DNA of 13,415 bases from VMFP01 sp964630025 (GTDB lineage Bacteria; Patescibacteriota; Andersenbacteria; UBA10190; CAIZMI01): assembly GCA_964630025.1 (NCBI GenBank), contig CAZVRG010000025.1, positions 1-13,415 of the forward strand. Reading direction: 5' to 3'. The notes under the pieces are model-generated. The model saw nothing but the letters and a program-made list of their open reading frames with translations. It was not told the DNA's origin and did no database searches. The first letter of the stretch is position 1; each line of letters starts with the position of its first letter. This document shows positions 1-6,222 of this stretch, piece by piece. The translations under genes and the position numbers were made by a program.

Positions 1-1324
1 CACCAAAAAAAGTTCCCCACTCTCCTAGAAACAACAATGCAAGGATGACGGCGGTGATAGGGATCCATGCTGCTCGCCGCAGGCTTTCCCAGAATCCGAG
101 GAGAAACCACGGAATCCAGGCCATGGGAAAGAGCGCAAAGGCGCCGCTGGAAAACCACCACACAAAGAACCCCGAGAACGCGAATACCGCTCCCGCGAGG
201 AGCATCGAAGGCAGGTCAGCGCCCAATGCGCGCCGCGCAAGAAACGCCGTGCCGATGAATCCAATGACAAGTGTGACGGTTACACTGAGTCGCAATCCGA
301 TATCTTCTCCAAACGGCAGGACAAGAAGAAAGAAGGGATTCACATGCGTGGATTCCGGATTACCAAGAAGCGGCACGCCGCCACACAGATATGGATCCCA
401 CTGCGCAACTTCCCTGTCGCGCAGAAGCGCATCGCGCGCGACGCCGTGGTACACAAGTGCGCGGTTCGGATCCACATACGTCGCCGTTTTTTTGAGCGAT
501 GTGTACAGGGGCGATGTTATGATGCCCGCGAGAAGCGTTCCGACTCCTATGGTGACCAGCAGGTCTCTGCGACGGAGGGGAGAGACGGGAATGTCGAGCG
601 TCCGCGCGACGATCGATTCGACGAATCTGCGAACGCGTGGAATGAGCAATATCCCGGTGATCGCGACAGCGATGATCAGCACAGGGAAGGCGTTGCTCTG
701 ACGCAGCGCATCAAGAAGCACCGCTCGCGTCGGCAAGCGAACAATCTCAAAGCGAATATTCCCTTTCAGCTGCTCGATGCGCCCATCGATGCGCTGCAGA
801 AACGCGTCTCCATCCGGGAAATGTTTTCCTGACGGTTCGTACCAGAGCGCCAACGCATGCGTTTGATCAATGCCGCGGGTCGCAATGCGAAGGCGATAGA
901 CCACCCCTTCCCGCAGGAAGAGCGGAAGCGGAAGGCGCGTGGTTCCATCCGTGCGCAACGCGTGGACGGGCAGCGTTCCCGATGCAAGCGGTGTTCCCTG
1001 TTCCTCTGTGAGCTCGACGGTGAGAACGGCATCGTCGGGAGCAGAAAAGAGATTCGATGCGCCAATGCCGATATGCGATACTTGGCGCGCGGTCGCGCGA
1101 AACGTCTGTATGATTGTTCCGTTGTCGGAAAGACGCAGGTAATGATCGCGACTGTTCAGCCCGGGAGAGCGCCCCTCCACCGTTACCGGGTCTGCAGTAA
1201 AGAGCGCTTCCGACCGGAACCACAGGGCACTTCCGACGGTTGCAAGGCAGAGTGCGGCAGCGAGTATTCCAAAGAGGAGAGGTTCGCGGTTGCGTGGAGT
1301 ATCCCCTATCGACTTTTCGGGCAT
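1..1324 (-). CDS. YfhO-like polytopic membrane protein (C-terminus beyond left edge)
   Basis: A minus-strand frame starting at ATG 1324 stays open for 441 codons to the window edge, so the gene is cut off at its 3' end; I translated it codon by codon and found no stop. Residues 15-36 form a membrane segment, residues about 40-165 look like an extracytoplasmic beta-rich domain, and further hydrophobic segments lie near 211-230, 256-272, 345-363, 373-391, 398-411 and 420-434. The stretch QWDPYLCGGVPLLGNPE (308-324) matches the W-(N/D)-P-Y-x-x-x-G-x-P-x-x-x-N-P signature of YfhO-like and related GT-C-type membrane glycosyltransferases, which use lipid-linked sugars at the outer membrane face. 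That function is inferred from the family. No clear ribosome site precedes ATG 1324; in-frame GTG 1342 and TTG 1366 are alternatives, the latter with GAGGGG seven bases upstream, although those bases also belong to a terminator stem. Confidence 0.8.
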   Translation of the reverse strand, partial: MPEKSIGDTPRNREPLLFGILAAALCLATVGSALWFRSEALFTADPVTVEGRSPGLNSRDHYLRLSDNGTIIQTFRATARQVSHIGIGASNLFSAPDDAVLTVELTEEQGTPLASGTLPVHALRTDGTTRLPLPLFLREGVVYRLRIATRGIDQTHALALWYEPSGKHFPDGDAFLQRIDGRIEQLKGNIRFEIVRLPTRAVLLDALRQSNAFPVLIIAVAITGILLIPRVRRFVESIVARTLDIPVSPLRRRDLLVTIGVGTLLAGIITSPLYTSLKKTATYVDPNRALVYHGVARDALLRDREVAQWDPYLCGGVPLLGNPESTHVNPFFLLVLPFGEDIGLRLSVTVTLVIGFIGTAFLARRALGADLPSMLLAGAVFAFSGFFVWWFSSGAFALFPMAWIPWFLLGFWESLRRAAWIPITAVILALLFLGEWGTFFG

Positions 1325-1370
1325 GGCGAAACGGTACCGCACTCTGCGATATCCGTTTTTCCACAAAGAA

Positions 1371-1398
1371 GAACCCCTCACCGTGAGATGAGAGGTTC
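1371..1398 (-). terminator. Hairpin terminator after the DUF218-like gene
   Basis: Ten-base arms (1371-1380 and 1389-1398, one G-U pair on the minus strand) enclose an 8-base loop. On the minus strand the stem is followed by TTCTTCTTTG. The run is only moderately T-rich, so termination may be partial and the membrane-protein gene downstream could be read through. Confidence 0.55.
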
Positions 1399-1412
1399 CG
1401 GAAAAGAACAGG

Positions 1413-2339
1413 TTACTTCGAGACTTGCAGCTCTTCGTACAACTGCTTGGCGATGTTGTCCAAGTAGGTCGCGAGCGGCAGTGCGAGGGACGATTTCGGA
1501 CCGCAGGTGTGCATGACAAATCCTTCGGTACCGAAGAACGCAGCTTCATGCGGCGTTAGCACTGGAGCGCCGCAGTCTCGCAATGCTCGTCGAACGACCA
1601 GATGCTGGTACTCGACGAACGGCTGATTGGACAGGACGAGATAGTTGCCGGTGAGAGGTTTGTGCTTGAGAAACCACTCGCGCACCGTATCGCCGGTGTT
1701 TGCCGGTCGCTTCTCGCCGTCGGGGTTCTTCGGGTCCTTGGGTTGGTGTGGCGTGTTTACCAGTTCGTACTTCCATTCAATGGGAAGCTGCGATTGTTGC
1801 CACACGAACTCCATCATCTCGGCCTCGGTTGTCGGCATCTGTTCCGGTGGGCTCCATCCTTCCTTGAATGGGAGTTCCGCCGGCGTGCAGAGTACTTCCC
1901 TACTTTCCTTCACGGGATCGAGCGGGCGAGCACTGCCGAGAAGGTAAACTGTGAAGAACTCAGGTCGTTGCGTGTACAGCCGCGAGGCAAAACTCGCCAT
2001 ATAGTGCAGGCGACTCGCCACGCGGAGCCGGAGCGCGCCGAGAACAAGCACGCCGCTGTAGATGATCGGCGTCGGTTCGGATGGCGGATATCCCGGCGGA
2101 TCCTCAAGAACGGGCGGGTCTTCCTCGATGTAGCCCAGTTCGTGGAGGAGTTTCAGATCGTCCGGGCTCGGCTGTTCACCTTGAATCTGGAATCGCAGGT
2201 ATCCTTCCTTGAACCACTTTTGCTGGAGCTTGTCGTTGAGTTCTTTTGGCGCCATGTCGTCGCTGACTTCGATACCGTGCTTCTGGGCCAGTCTCATGAG
2301 CGCAAATGCCAGCCGACCGCCTTTCTGGATTAACTGCAC
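1413..2339 (-). CDS. DUF218 (YdcF/SanA-like) family candidate with an N-terminal extension
   Basis: Encodes 308 residues. The start is GTG 2339, supported by GGAGG seven bases upstream and a promoter 70-100 bp upstream. Residues about 93-270 resemble the DUF218/YdcF fold: a hydrophobic strand IIYSGVLVLGALRLRVASRL (92-111), a second strand TVYLLGSARP (130-139), the acidic TEAEMMEFVW (171-180) equivalent to the SEAExM segment, an ANTGDTVREW helix (213-222) equivalent to the S-x-NT-x-EN segment, and NYLVLSNQPFVEYQHLVVRRAL (232-253) equivalent to the strand plus R-A motif. The first 90 residues are not part of that family and contain a proline-rich linker (75-92). No signal peptide or membrane segment is evident, whereas YdcF/SanA relatives are often membrane-linked. 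The match rests on motif order only, so the family call is tentative. Two palindromes upstream suggest regulated expression. Confidence 0.75.
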   Translation of the reverse strand: MQLIQKGGRLAFALMRLAQKHGIEVSDDMAPKELNDKLQQKWFKEGYLRFQIQGEQPSPDDLKLLHELGYIEEDPPVLEDPPGYPPSEPTPIIYSGVLVLGALRLRVASRLHYMASFASRLYTQRPEFFTVYLLGSARPLDPVKESREVLCTPAELPFKEGWSPPEQMPTTEAEMMEFVWQQSQLPIEWKYELVNTPHQPKDPKNPDGEKRPANTGDTVREWFLKHKPLTGNYLVLSNQPFVEYQHLVVRRALRDCGAPVLTPHEAAFFGTEGFVMHTCGPKSSLALPLATYLDNIAKQLYEELQVSK

Positions 2340-2383
2340 AGTATGCCCTCCGCATACGAGAAAGTTGGTTGTTACGGAACAGT

Positions 2384-2400
2384 TTCCAGAGCTTCTGGAA
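2384..2400. repeat. Palindrome in the mRNA leader of the DUF218-like gene
   Basis: TTCCAGA and TCTGGAA arms of 7 bases flank a 3-base centre. It lies just downstream of the predicted start point (about 2402) and about 45 bases before the GTG start. It could be a leader hairpin or a repressor site. Confidence 0.55.
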
Positions 2401-2408
2401 GCCCAAAT

Positions 2409-2437
2409 ACGCTAGCATGGAATACCCAACCTGTCAA
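2409..2437 (-). promoter_or_regulatory. Promoter of the DUF218-like gene
   Basis: On the minus strand a perfect -35 TTGACA (2432-2437) and -10 TAGCGT (2409-2414) are separated by 17 bp. The predicted start near 2402 gives a leader of about 60 bases ending in a strong ribosome site. Confidence 0.7.
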
Positions 2438-2458
2438 CCAAAACACGAGAACTGCGTG

Positions 2459-2488
2459 AAAAGTGTTCTCGTACAAGAGAACACTTTT
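2459..2488. repeat. 12-bp inverted repeat, operator candidate
   Basis: Perfect arms AAAAGTGTTCTC (2459-2470) and GAGAACACTTTT (2477-2488) around GTACAA. A further GAGAAC copy sits at 2447-2452. The repeat is 22 bp upstream of the -35 box of the DUF218-like gene. It lacks a T-run on either side, so a protein-binding site is more likely than a terminator. Confidence 0.65.
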
Positions 2489-2515
2489 AGAAAACACAGC
2501 GTATTTTTCTGTCCG

Positions 2516-2541
2516 TTTACTGTTTTACGTAAAACGGTAAA
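2516..2541. repeat. 26-bp palindrome with nested TTTAC repeats, operator candidate
   Basis: The centre GTTTTACGTAAAAC (2522-2535) is a perfect 14-bp palindrome, and outer TTTAC (2516-2520) and GTAAA (2537-2541) extend the symmetry with one unpaired base on each side. It lies between the terminator of the upstream gene and the promoter of the DUF218-like gene. Confidence 0.6.
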
Positions 2542-2567
2542 TGACATCGTTTTTGAGAAGAAAAAAA

Positions 2568-2592
2568 GCCGAGAGGCGTGTGACCTCTCGGC
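2568..2592 (-). terminator. Intrinsic terminator of the YfiH-like gene
   Basis: Nine-bp perfect stem, GCCGAGAGG (2568-2576) and CCTCTCGGC (2584-2592), 7-base loop. On the minus strand it is followed by a run of seven T residues (2561-2567). It begins 12 bases after the stop codon. Confidence 0.9.
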
Positions 2593-2603
2593 GGAAAGAA
2601 CTG

Positions 2604-3407
2604 TTATAGCTCCAGCCACGCGATGCTGCAGTTACGGCCGTCCACGCCGTTCTGCTTTCCTGCCTTGAATCGGGTGTGCGACCAGTACAGTGCCCTGCTA
2701 TTGTCCTCGCTTTGGCTTGCAGCGCAGCAGGTACATTGAGAGTCCAGCAGAATGTGATCCTCGGAGATGCCCAAGAGCAGAAGCAATCCGCGCGCAAGCG
2801 CATAGAGATCAATGGAGATGTGCCCGCTTCCTGCAGGACTGCACGTCGTCCATTCCTGACACTGCTTCAGCAATTCTGGGTGCCGACTTCTCGCCGGATC
2901 CAAAATTTCCGGCTTGTCGTCGTACTCCGGCAGCCAGCAGCACGGACCGATGCCGCCGAAGATGAACGCATGCACGCTCTCGGGATTGAAATGCCTCAAT
3001 GCAACTTCCACGATGCCTTCCTCATTCGGATCCGCACGCATCAGGCAGCGGTATCCGATGTGAAGCACTGCGAGTCGTTCATCTTGGTGGAGACAGAGCA
3101 GCGGGCAATCGCCATTAAAAATGGCAACTGCTGTTTCGTAGCCGCGGACCAGCGCGCCGTCGGCTGGTTCTTGGGCTCGGATGAGTCGTGCGGACCACAC
3201 ATCGAGTGTTTCTTTGGGGTCTGTAGCGTCTGCGATGCGCGTCGTGAAATTCACGCGTGGTGCGAAGATTTCCGCGATACGCAAGGGAAGATGCTGCTCT
3301 TCTATGCGCTCGATCAGTCGTATGAGCGGTTCCCGCGTACGTGGTTCCGTGGGCGGACGGAAGTTTCCATCCTGTCGGCCGAATATTCGATGTCGCAGCT
3401 TCGACAC
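2604..3407 (-). CDS. YfiH/laccase-domain (polyphenol oxidase, LACC1) family protein, divergent
   Basis: Encodes 267 residues from GTG 3407, chosen because GGAGG stands eight bases upstream and the promoter start point lies near 3452; a TTG at 3437 in frame has no ribosome site. Family landmarks (numbering from GTG 3407): PADGALV (81-87) for the family's ADALVT, NGDC (98-101) for TADC, VLHIGYR (114-120) for VHAGWRG, GGIGPCC (151-157) for the IGPCC loop, IDLYALAR (199-206), CTCC (225-228) for CTYC and a C-terminal NCSIAWLEL. The family holds purine nucleoside phosphorylase/adenosine deaminase enzymes with a zinc bound by His-Cys-His. Here Cys101 and His116 are present, but no histidine occurs between residues 40 and 106 and the likely aligned position is Trp71. 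Activity is therefore uncertain. The gene has its own promoter and terminator. It has no signal peptide and should be cytoplasmic. Confidence 0.88.
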   Translation of the reverse strand: MSKLRHRIFGRQDGNFRPPTEPRTREPLIRLIERIEEQHLPLRIAEIFAPRVNFTTRIADATDPKETLDVWSARLIRAQEPADGALVRGYETAVAIFNGDCPLLCLHQDERLAVLHIGYRCLMRADPNEEGIVEVALRHFNPESVHAFIFGGIGPCCWLPEYDDKPEILDPARSRHPELLKQCQEWTTCSPAGSGHISIDLYALARGLLLLLGISEDHILLDSQCTCCAASQSEDNSRALYWSHTRFKAGKQNGVDGRNCSIAWLEL

Positions 3408-3458
3408 GACGTGTTCCTCCGTGGTGTAAGAGAACAAGCAGAATCTGAGACGGCGATC

Positions 3459-3487
3459 AATCTACTCCAGTGCAATCTGTATGTCAA
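3459..3487 (-). promoter_or_regulatory. Promoter of the YfiH-like gene
   Basis: Minus-strand TTGACA (3482-3487), 17 bp, TAGATT (3459-3464). The predicted start point is near 3452, about 45 bases upstream of GTG 3407. The -35 box begins directly after the T-run of the preceding terminator. Confidence 0.75.
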
Positions 3488-3492
3488 GAAAA

Positions 3493-3521
3493 AACCGCGG
3501 AGCAGTCTGTGCTTTGCGGTT
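3493..3521 (-). terminator. Intrinsic terminator of the PP2C-type phosphatase gene
   Basis: AACCGC (3493-3498) pairs with GCGGTT (3516-3521), and inner AGCA/TGCT pair as well. On the minus strand the stem runs into TTTTTC. Confidence 0.8.
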
Positions 3522-3533
3522 GATTATCGATGG

Positions 3534-4319
3534 TCACGTGCGAATCACGATGATCGTCTTGTCGTCCTTGTGATCGCAGTGTTCCGGCAGCGAAACGAAT
3601 CTCTCGATCTCGTCATGCGATCCGGCGCACAGCAACGCGCGGAATTCCGCGCTCTTCACAAAGTGGATCATGCCGTCACTAAAGACGAGGAGCACGTCGC
3701 CGGGCGTGAACGATCGTTGTCCGACTTCAAGATACGGTAGAGCGGTATCTTCGCCCGTGAACGCGCCGAAGGTGCGATCCATGCCATTCTCCGGTCTGTT
3801 GCGAAATTCCTGTCGGACGCGTATGTACCGTTCCCGCATGTTTGATGTTGCTGGGAAATACTTTCGCACCGGCGTGAGCCGATCCTCCGTCATCCACAGT
3901 ATCGTTCCGTCCGCAGAGAGATGCGCTACGCCGCAGTCGGTCATGAATCCCCAAACAAAATCCGTTTCCTTCAGAACCACTCCGGAGAATACAGCGCCGG
4001 CGAGATCGTTTTCAAAGTAGTTCGTATGACCCCAAAACCCAAGTTCCTGATTCAGCTGACGTACCGCCGTGTTCCCTGTCCGGCACGCTTCACGGAAAGC
4101 TGTAGATGTACGCGGCAGTAAGAGCAATGCGCGATGCGTCACTTCGAGAAGACGATCAGAAGCGGATTTCGCCGGTGACGGATTTGGGTATGGAGTATCG
4201 GACGGAGTTCGTGTAACGCCATCTGCCACGAGGAAAATTCTGTGCTCGTCATCGCGCGCAAACGCGTCTTCTTGGGGGTGCTCGGGCGCTCCCCACTGAA
4301 AGGACAAAACGGTTCGCAT
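3534..4319 (-). CDS. PP2C-type serine/threonine phosphatase
   Basis: Encodes 261 residues from ATG 4319. This start has AGAGGAG nine bases upstream; a 19-codon longer in-frame start (4376) would lie upstream of the predicted transcription start and is rejected. All metal-binding aspartates expected in the PP2C/PPM fold are visible: QEDAF (Asp18), FLVADGVT (Asp33), FMTDCGVAHL (Asp128, standing for the GDSR-type motif), LLVFSDGM (Asp215) and DDKTIIVI (Asp252/253). The size fits a stand-alone catalytic domain, and there is no membrane segment, so it is probably cytoplasmic. Such enzymes remove phosphate from Ser/Thr, usually opposing a Hanks-type kinase; no kinase gene is in this window, so the substrate is unknown. 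It is a single-gene transcription unit with its own promoter and terminator, divergent from cysS. Confidence 0.9.
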   Translation of the reverse strand: MRTVLSFQWGAPEHPQEDAFARDDEHRIFLVADGVTRTPSDTPYPNPSPAKSASDRLLEVTHRALLLLPRTSTAFREACRTGNTAVRQLNQELGFWGHTNYFENDLAGAVFSGVVLKETDFVWGFMTDCGVAHLSADGTILWMTEDRLTPVRKYFPATSNMRERYIRVRQEFRNRPENGMDRTFGAFTGEDTALPYLEVGQRSFTPGDVLLVFSDGMIHFVKSAEFRALLCAGSHDEIERFVSLPEHCDHKDDKTIIVIRT

Positions 4320-4367
4320 GTGTCTATTCTCCTCTGTGCGTTGGAAAATAACAAAACGTGCGAGAGG

Positions 4368-4396
4368 AGTATACATATGCTCTTTCCGTGTCGCAA
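4368..4396 (-). promoter_or_regulatory. Promoter of the PP2C gene
   Basis: Minus-strand TTGCGA (4391-4396), 17 bp, TATACT (4368-4373). The predicted start near 4361 leaves a 40-base leader with a good ribosome site before ATG 4319. Confidence 0.75.
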
Positions 4397-4453
4397 GGAC
4401 CCCATAGCGCGTGTATGGCGAGTTTTTTACAGAGGATGCACATCACGTGAAAG

Positions 4454-4472
4454 TGCTATCATGAATGATAGC
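4454..4472 (+). promoter_or_regulatory. cysS extended -10 promoter overlapped by an 18-bp palindrome
   Basis: TGCTATCAT (4454-4462) is an extended -10 (TGn plus TATCAT, five of six consensus bases). I see no good -35 at 17 bp. The same bases form one arm of a perfect palindrome, GCTATCAT (4455-4462) and ATGATAGC (4465-4472), with a 2-base centre. This suggests a repressor site over the promoter. The predicted leader is about 100 bases. Confidence 0.5.
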
Positions 4473-4567
4473 GGTCGCACGGGCATCGCATCTGCTTCGC
4501 GCTTTTGCGCGTGATACGTTCTCTCTTCACGGGGTACAGGTGTCGGGAGTACGCTAAAAGACACTCG

Positions 4568-6097
4568 ATGGTACTGCGACTGACGAACACGCTTGCAAAA
4601 CAGATCGAAGATTTGACGCCGGCCCATCCGGATGGGATTTTACGCATCTATCATTGCGGGCCGACGGTCTATGCGAGTCCGCACCTCGGGAACATCCGGC
4701 GGTTTCTTGCCGCGGATCTCCTTGTGCGAACAGCACGCTTTCTGGGCTACCGCGTGCGGAGTGTCATGAATATCACCGACGTCGGGCATTTGTTGGATAC
4801 GGAATCGGCACTCGGCAATCGGCACTCGGCAATCGGCACGGAACCGGCTGTGCGTGACCGGATGCTGATTGCCGCGCAGCGCGAAGGGCGCACGCCGCAG
4901 CAGATCGCAGCGAAATATACTGCGGAATTTTTCGAAGCCATGACCGCCGTGCGTGCCGAGCCGGCTGATTACTATCCGCGGGCCACCATGCACATTCCGC
5001 AGATGATCGCGATCATCGAGCGCCTGATTGCAAATGGTTTTGCGTATGAAACGCCCTCTGGTGTGTATTTTGATGTGTCGAAGTGGCCGCACTACGGAAA
5101 ACTCTCCGGGAATACACTCGAAGCTATCCAGGCTGGCGCGCGTGTGGATGTGCGCGATGAGAAGCATCATCCGGCAGATTTTGCGTTGTGGATCAAAGCG
5201 CCGAAGGAACATCTCATGCAGTGGGAGTCTCCCTGGGGGCGTGGGTATCCGGGATGGCATCTGGAATGTTCCGCCATGAGCATGCAGCTGCTCGGAGAAA
5301 TGATTGATGTGCACACTGGCGGCAAGGACAATGTCTTCCCGCATCACGAAAACGAAATCGCGCAGAGCGAGGGCGCAACGGGCAAGCCCTTCGTGCGCGT
5401 GTGGGTCCACAACGAATTTCTTGAACTCCAGGATCAGAAAATGGCCAAGAGTGAGGGGCGGACTATCACCATTCGCGATTTCAAAGAGCGCAACGTTGAT
5501 CCGCTCGCGTTTCGTTTGCTCTGTCTGCAAACACACTATCGTTCGAAGCTGCAGTTCTCGTGGGAGAGTATGGAGGCGGCAAGTGTTGCCTTGAAAAATA
5601 TTCGGGAGTTTGTGAGGAAACTCCAGGGAACAGAGAACAGGGAACAGGAAACAGTCGCGGCGTCAACTTCCGAAGTTTCTCCGCCAACTTCGGAAGTTGG
5701 TGCGGCGTTTGCGGCGAGGCTCCGAACACTCGAGCAGCGCTTCACGGACGCGCTCGCCAACGATCTCGGTTCCCCGCAAGCACTCGCTTCCCTTTTTGAC
5801 TTCATCCGCGATGCGAATCCCGCACTGCAGTCCGGCACTCTCTCTGCGGACGATGCAGATGCGATCCGCGCAATGTTGCGGGAGCTCGATACGGTGCTTG
5901 CTGTGCTTGATGTGGACGCGCCCCTTCCCTCCTCCAACATTCCCGCCGAGGTGCAGCATCTCGTGACAGAACGGGAGCATGCCCGCCAGCGCGGCAATTT
6001 TTCCGTTGCCGATCGTCTCCGTGGCGACATTCGCGCGCATGGCTACGCCGTGGAGGACACGCCGAGCGGCCCGCGCGTGGCGAAAGCATCTTCGTAA
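4568..6097 (+). CDS. cysS: Cysteinyl-tRNA synthetase
   Basis: Encodes 509 residues charging tRNA-Cys with cysteine in the cytoplasm. ATG 4568 fits the family's N-terminus (short lead, NTL, then YxCGPTVY); it lacks a good ribosome site, and an in-frame TTG at 4505 is upstream but adds non-family sequence. Class I motifs are PHLGN (38-42, HIGH) and KMAKS (291-295, KMSKS). The zinc ligands appear as Cys30, Cys234, His259 and Glu263. The C-terminal DALR-type helical region follows residue about 340, ending with the ERxxARxxxxxxxADxxRxxI pattern. Two in-frame insertions are unusual: residues about 78-92, made from a TCGGCA-type heptamer repeat, and residues about 353-376, made from CAGGGAA heptamers and an inverted repeat. 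Both sit in loops expected to tolerate length change, so the enzyme is probably functional. It stands alone on the plus strand. Confidence 0.97.
   Translation: MVLRLTNTLAKQIEDLTPAHPDGILRIYHCGPTVYASPHLGNIRRFLAADLLVRTARFLGYRVRSVMNITDVGHLLDTESALGNRHSAIGTEPAVRDRMLIAAQREGRTPQQIAAKYTAEFFEAMTAVRAEPADYYPRATMHIPQMIAIIERLIANGFAYETPSGVYFDVSKWPHYGKLSGNTLEAIQAGARVDVRDEKHHPADFALWIKAPKEHLMQWESPWGRGYPGWHLECSAMSMQLLGEMIDVHTGGKDNVFPHHENEIAQSEGATGKPFVRVWVHNEFLELQDQKMAKSEGRTITIRDFKERNVDPLAFRLLCLQTHYRSKLQFSWESMEAASVALKNIREFVRKLQGTENREQETVAASTSEVSPPTSEVGAAFAARLRTLEQRFTDALANDLGSPQALASLFDFIRDANPALQSGTLSADDADAIRAMLRELDTVLAVLDVDAPLPSSNIPAEVQHLVTEREHARQRGNFSVADRLRGDIRAHGYAVEDTPSGPRVAKASS
4804..4838. repeat. Heptamer tandem repeat inside cysS
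   Basis: Five perfect 7-bp units alternating ATCGGCA and CTCGGCA. Seven is not a multiple of three, so each unit is read in a different frame; the repeat yields a peptide insertion after the DVGHLLDTES segment where the family normally has a short acidic loop. Confidence 0.85.
5624..5699. repeat. Heptamer tandem repeat plus 14-bp inverted repeat inside cysS
   Basis: Four heptamers of CAGGGAA type (CAGGGAA, CAGAGAA, CAGGGAA, CAGGAAA) cover 5624-5651. They are followed by perfect inverted arms CAACTTCCGAAGTT (5664-5677) and AACTTCGGAAGTTG (5686-5699) with an 8-base loop. Together they encode a low-complexity insertion containing TSEV twice, between the catalytic core and the helical C-terminal region. 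Confidence 0.85.
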
Positions 6098-6110
6098 TTG
6101 TCATTCTGTC

Positions 6111-6130
6111 ATCCCCGCGGAAGCGGGGAT
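6111..6130. repeat. REP-like hairpin downstream of cysS
   Basis: Perfect 8-bp stem ATCCCCGC/GCGGGGAT with a GGAA loop, preceded by TGTCATTCTGTC. Very similar short hairpins (TCATCCCCGC...GCGGGGATC) occur as dispersed extragenic palindromes in many bacteria. No T-run follows on the plus strand, so it is a REP-like element that may also slow or protect the cysS transcript end. Confidence 0.7.
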
Positions 6131-6140
6131 CTAAAAACCA

Positions 6141-6174
6141 AACCTCTAAAAACTATAGAGGTTAAACCTCTATA
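6141..6174. repeat. Three alternating copies of AACCTCTA-type sequence
   Basis: AACCTCTA (6141-6148), TATAGAGGTT (6154-6163) and AACCTCTATA (6165-6174) lie in alternating orientation; the last two form a perfect 10-bp palindrome around one base. It could fold into either of two hairpins. Function unknown; it sits in the convergent gap between cysS and the NagB-like gene. Confidence 0.7.
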
Positions 6175-6190
6175 GGTGGAGTACGAAAAA

Positions 6191-6213
6191 GCAGCGGATG
6201 TCCTATCCGCTGC
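6191..6213 (-). terminator. Intrinsic terminator of the NagB-like gene
   Basis: Perfect 9-bp stem GCAGCGGAT (6191-6199) with ATCCGCTGC (6205-6213), 5-base loop, followed on the minus strand by TTTTTCG. It starts 10 bases after the stop codon. Confidence 0.9.
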
Positions 6214-6222
6214 GCGTGTTGC

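Noticed and set aside
45..1516. Several plus-strand frames of 160-220 codons at the left end
   Set aside because: They oppose an uninterrupted 441-codon membrane-protein frame that runs off the window edge; their products are Arg/Ser-rich without motifs.
2459..2488. GTTCTC/GAGAAC inverted repeat considered as a LexA box
   Set aside because: The spacing does not fit CGAACnnnnGTTCG or CTGTn8ACAG, and the gene has no link to DNA damage.
2676..3740. 354-codon open frame on the plus strand across the YfiH-like and PP2C genes
   Set aside because: It runs antisense through two genes with recognisable motifs, two promoters' worth of control region and a terminator.
4804..4838. Tandem repeat considered as a CRISPR array
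   Set aside because: Units are 7 bp, contiguous and without spacers, and lie within a coding frame.
4640..5536. 298-codon minus-strand frame opposite cysS
   Set aside because: Antisense to conserved CysS catalytic motifs; no family resemblance.
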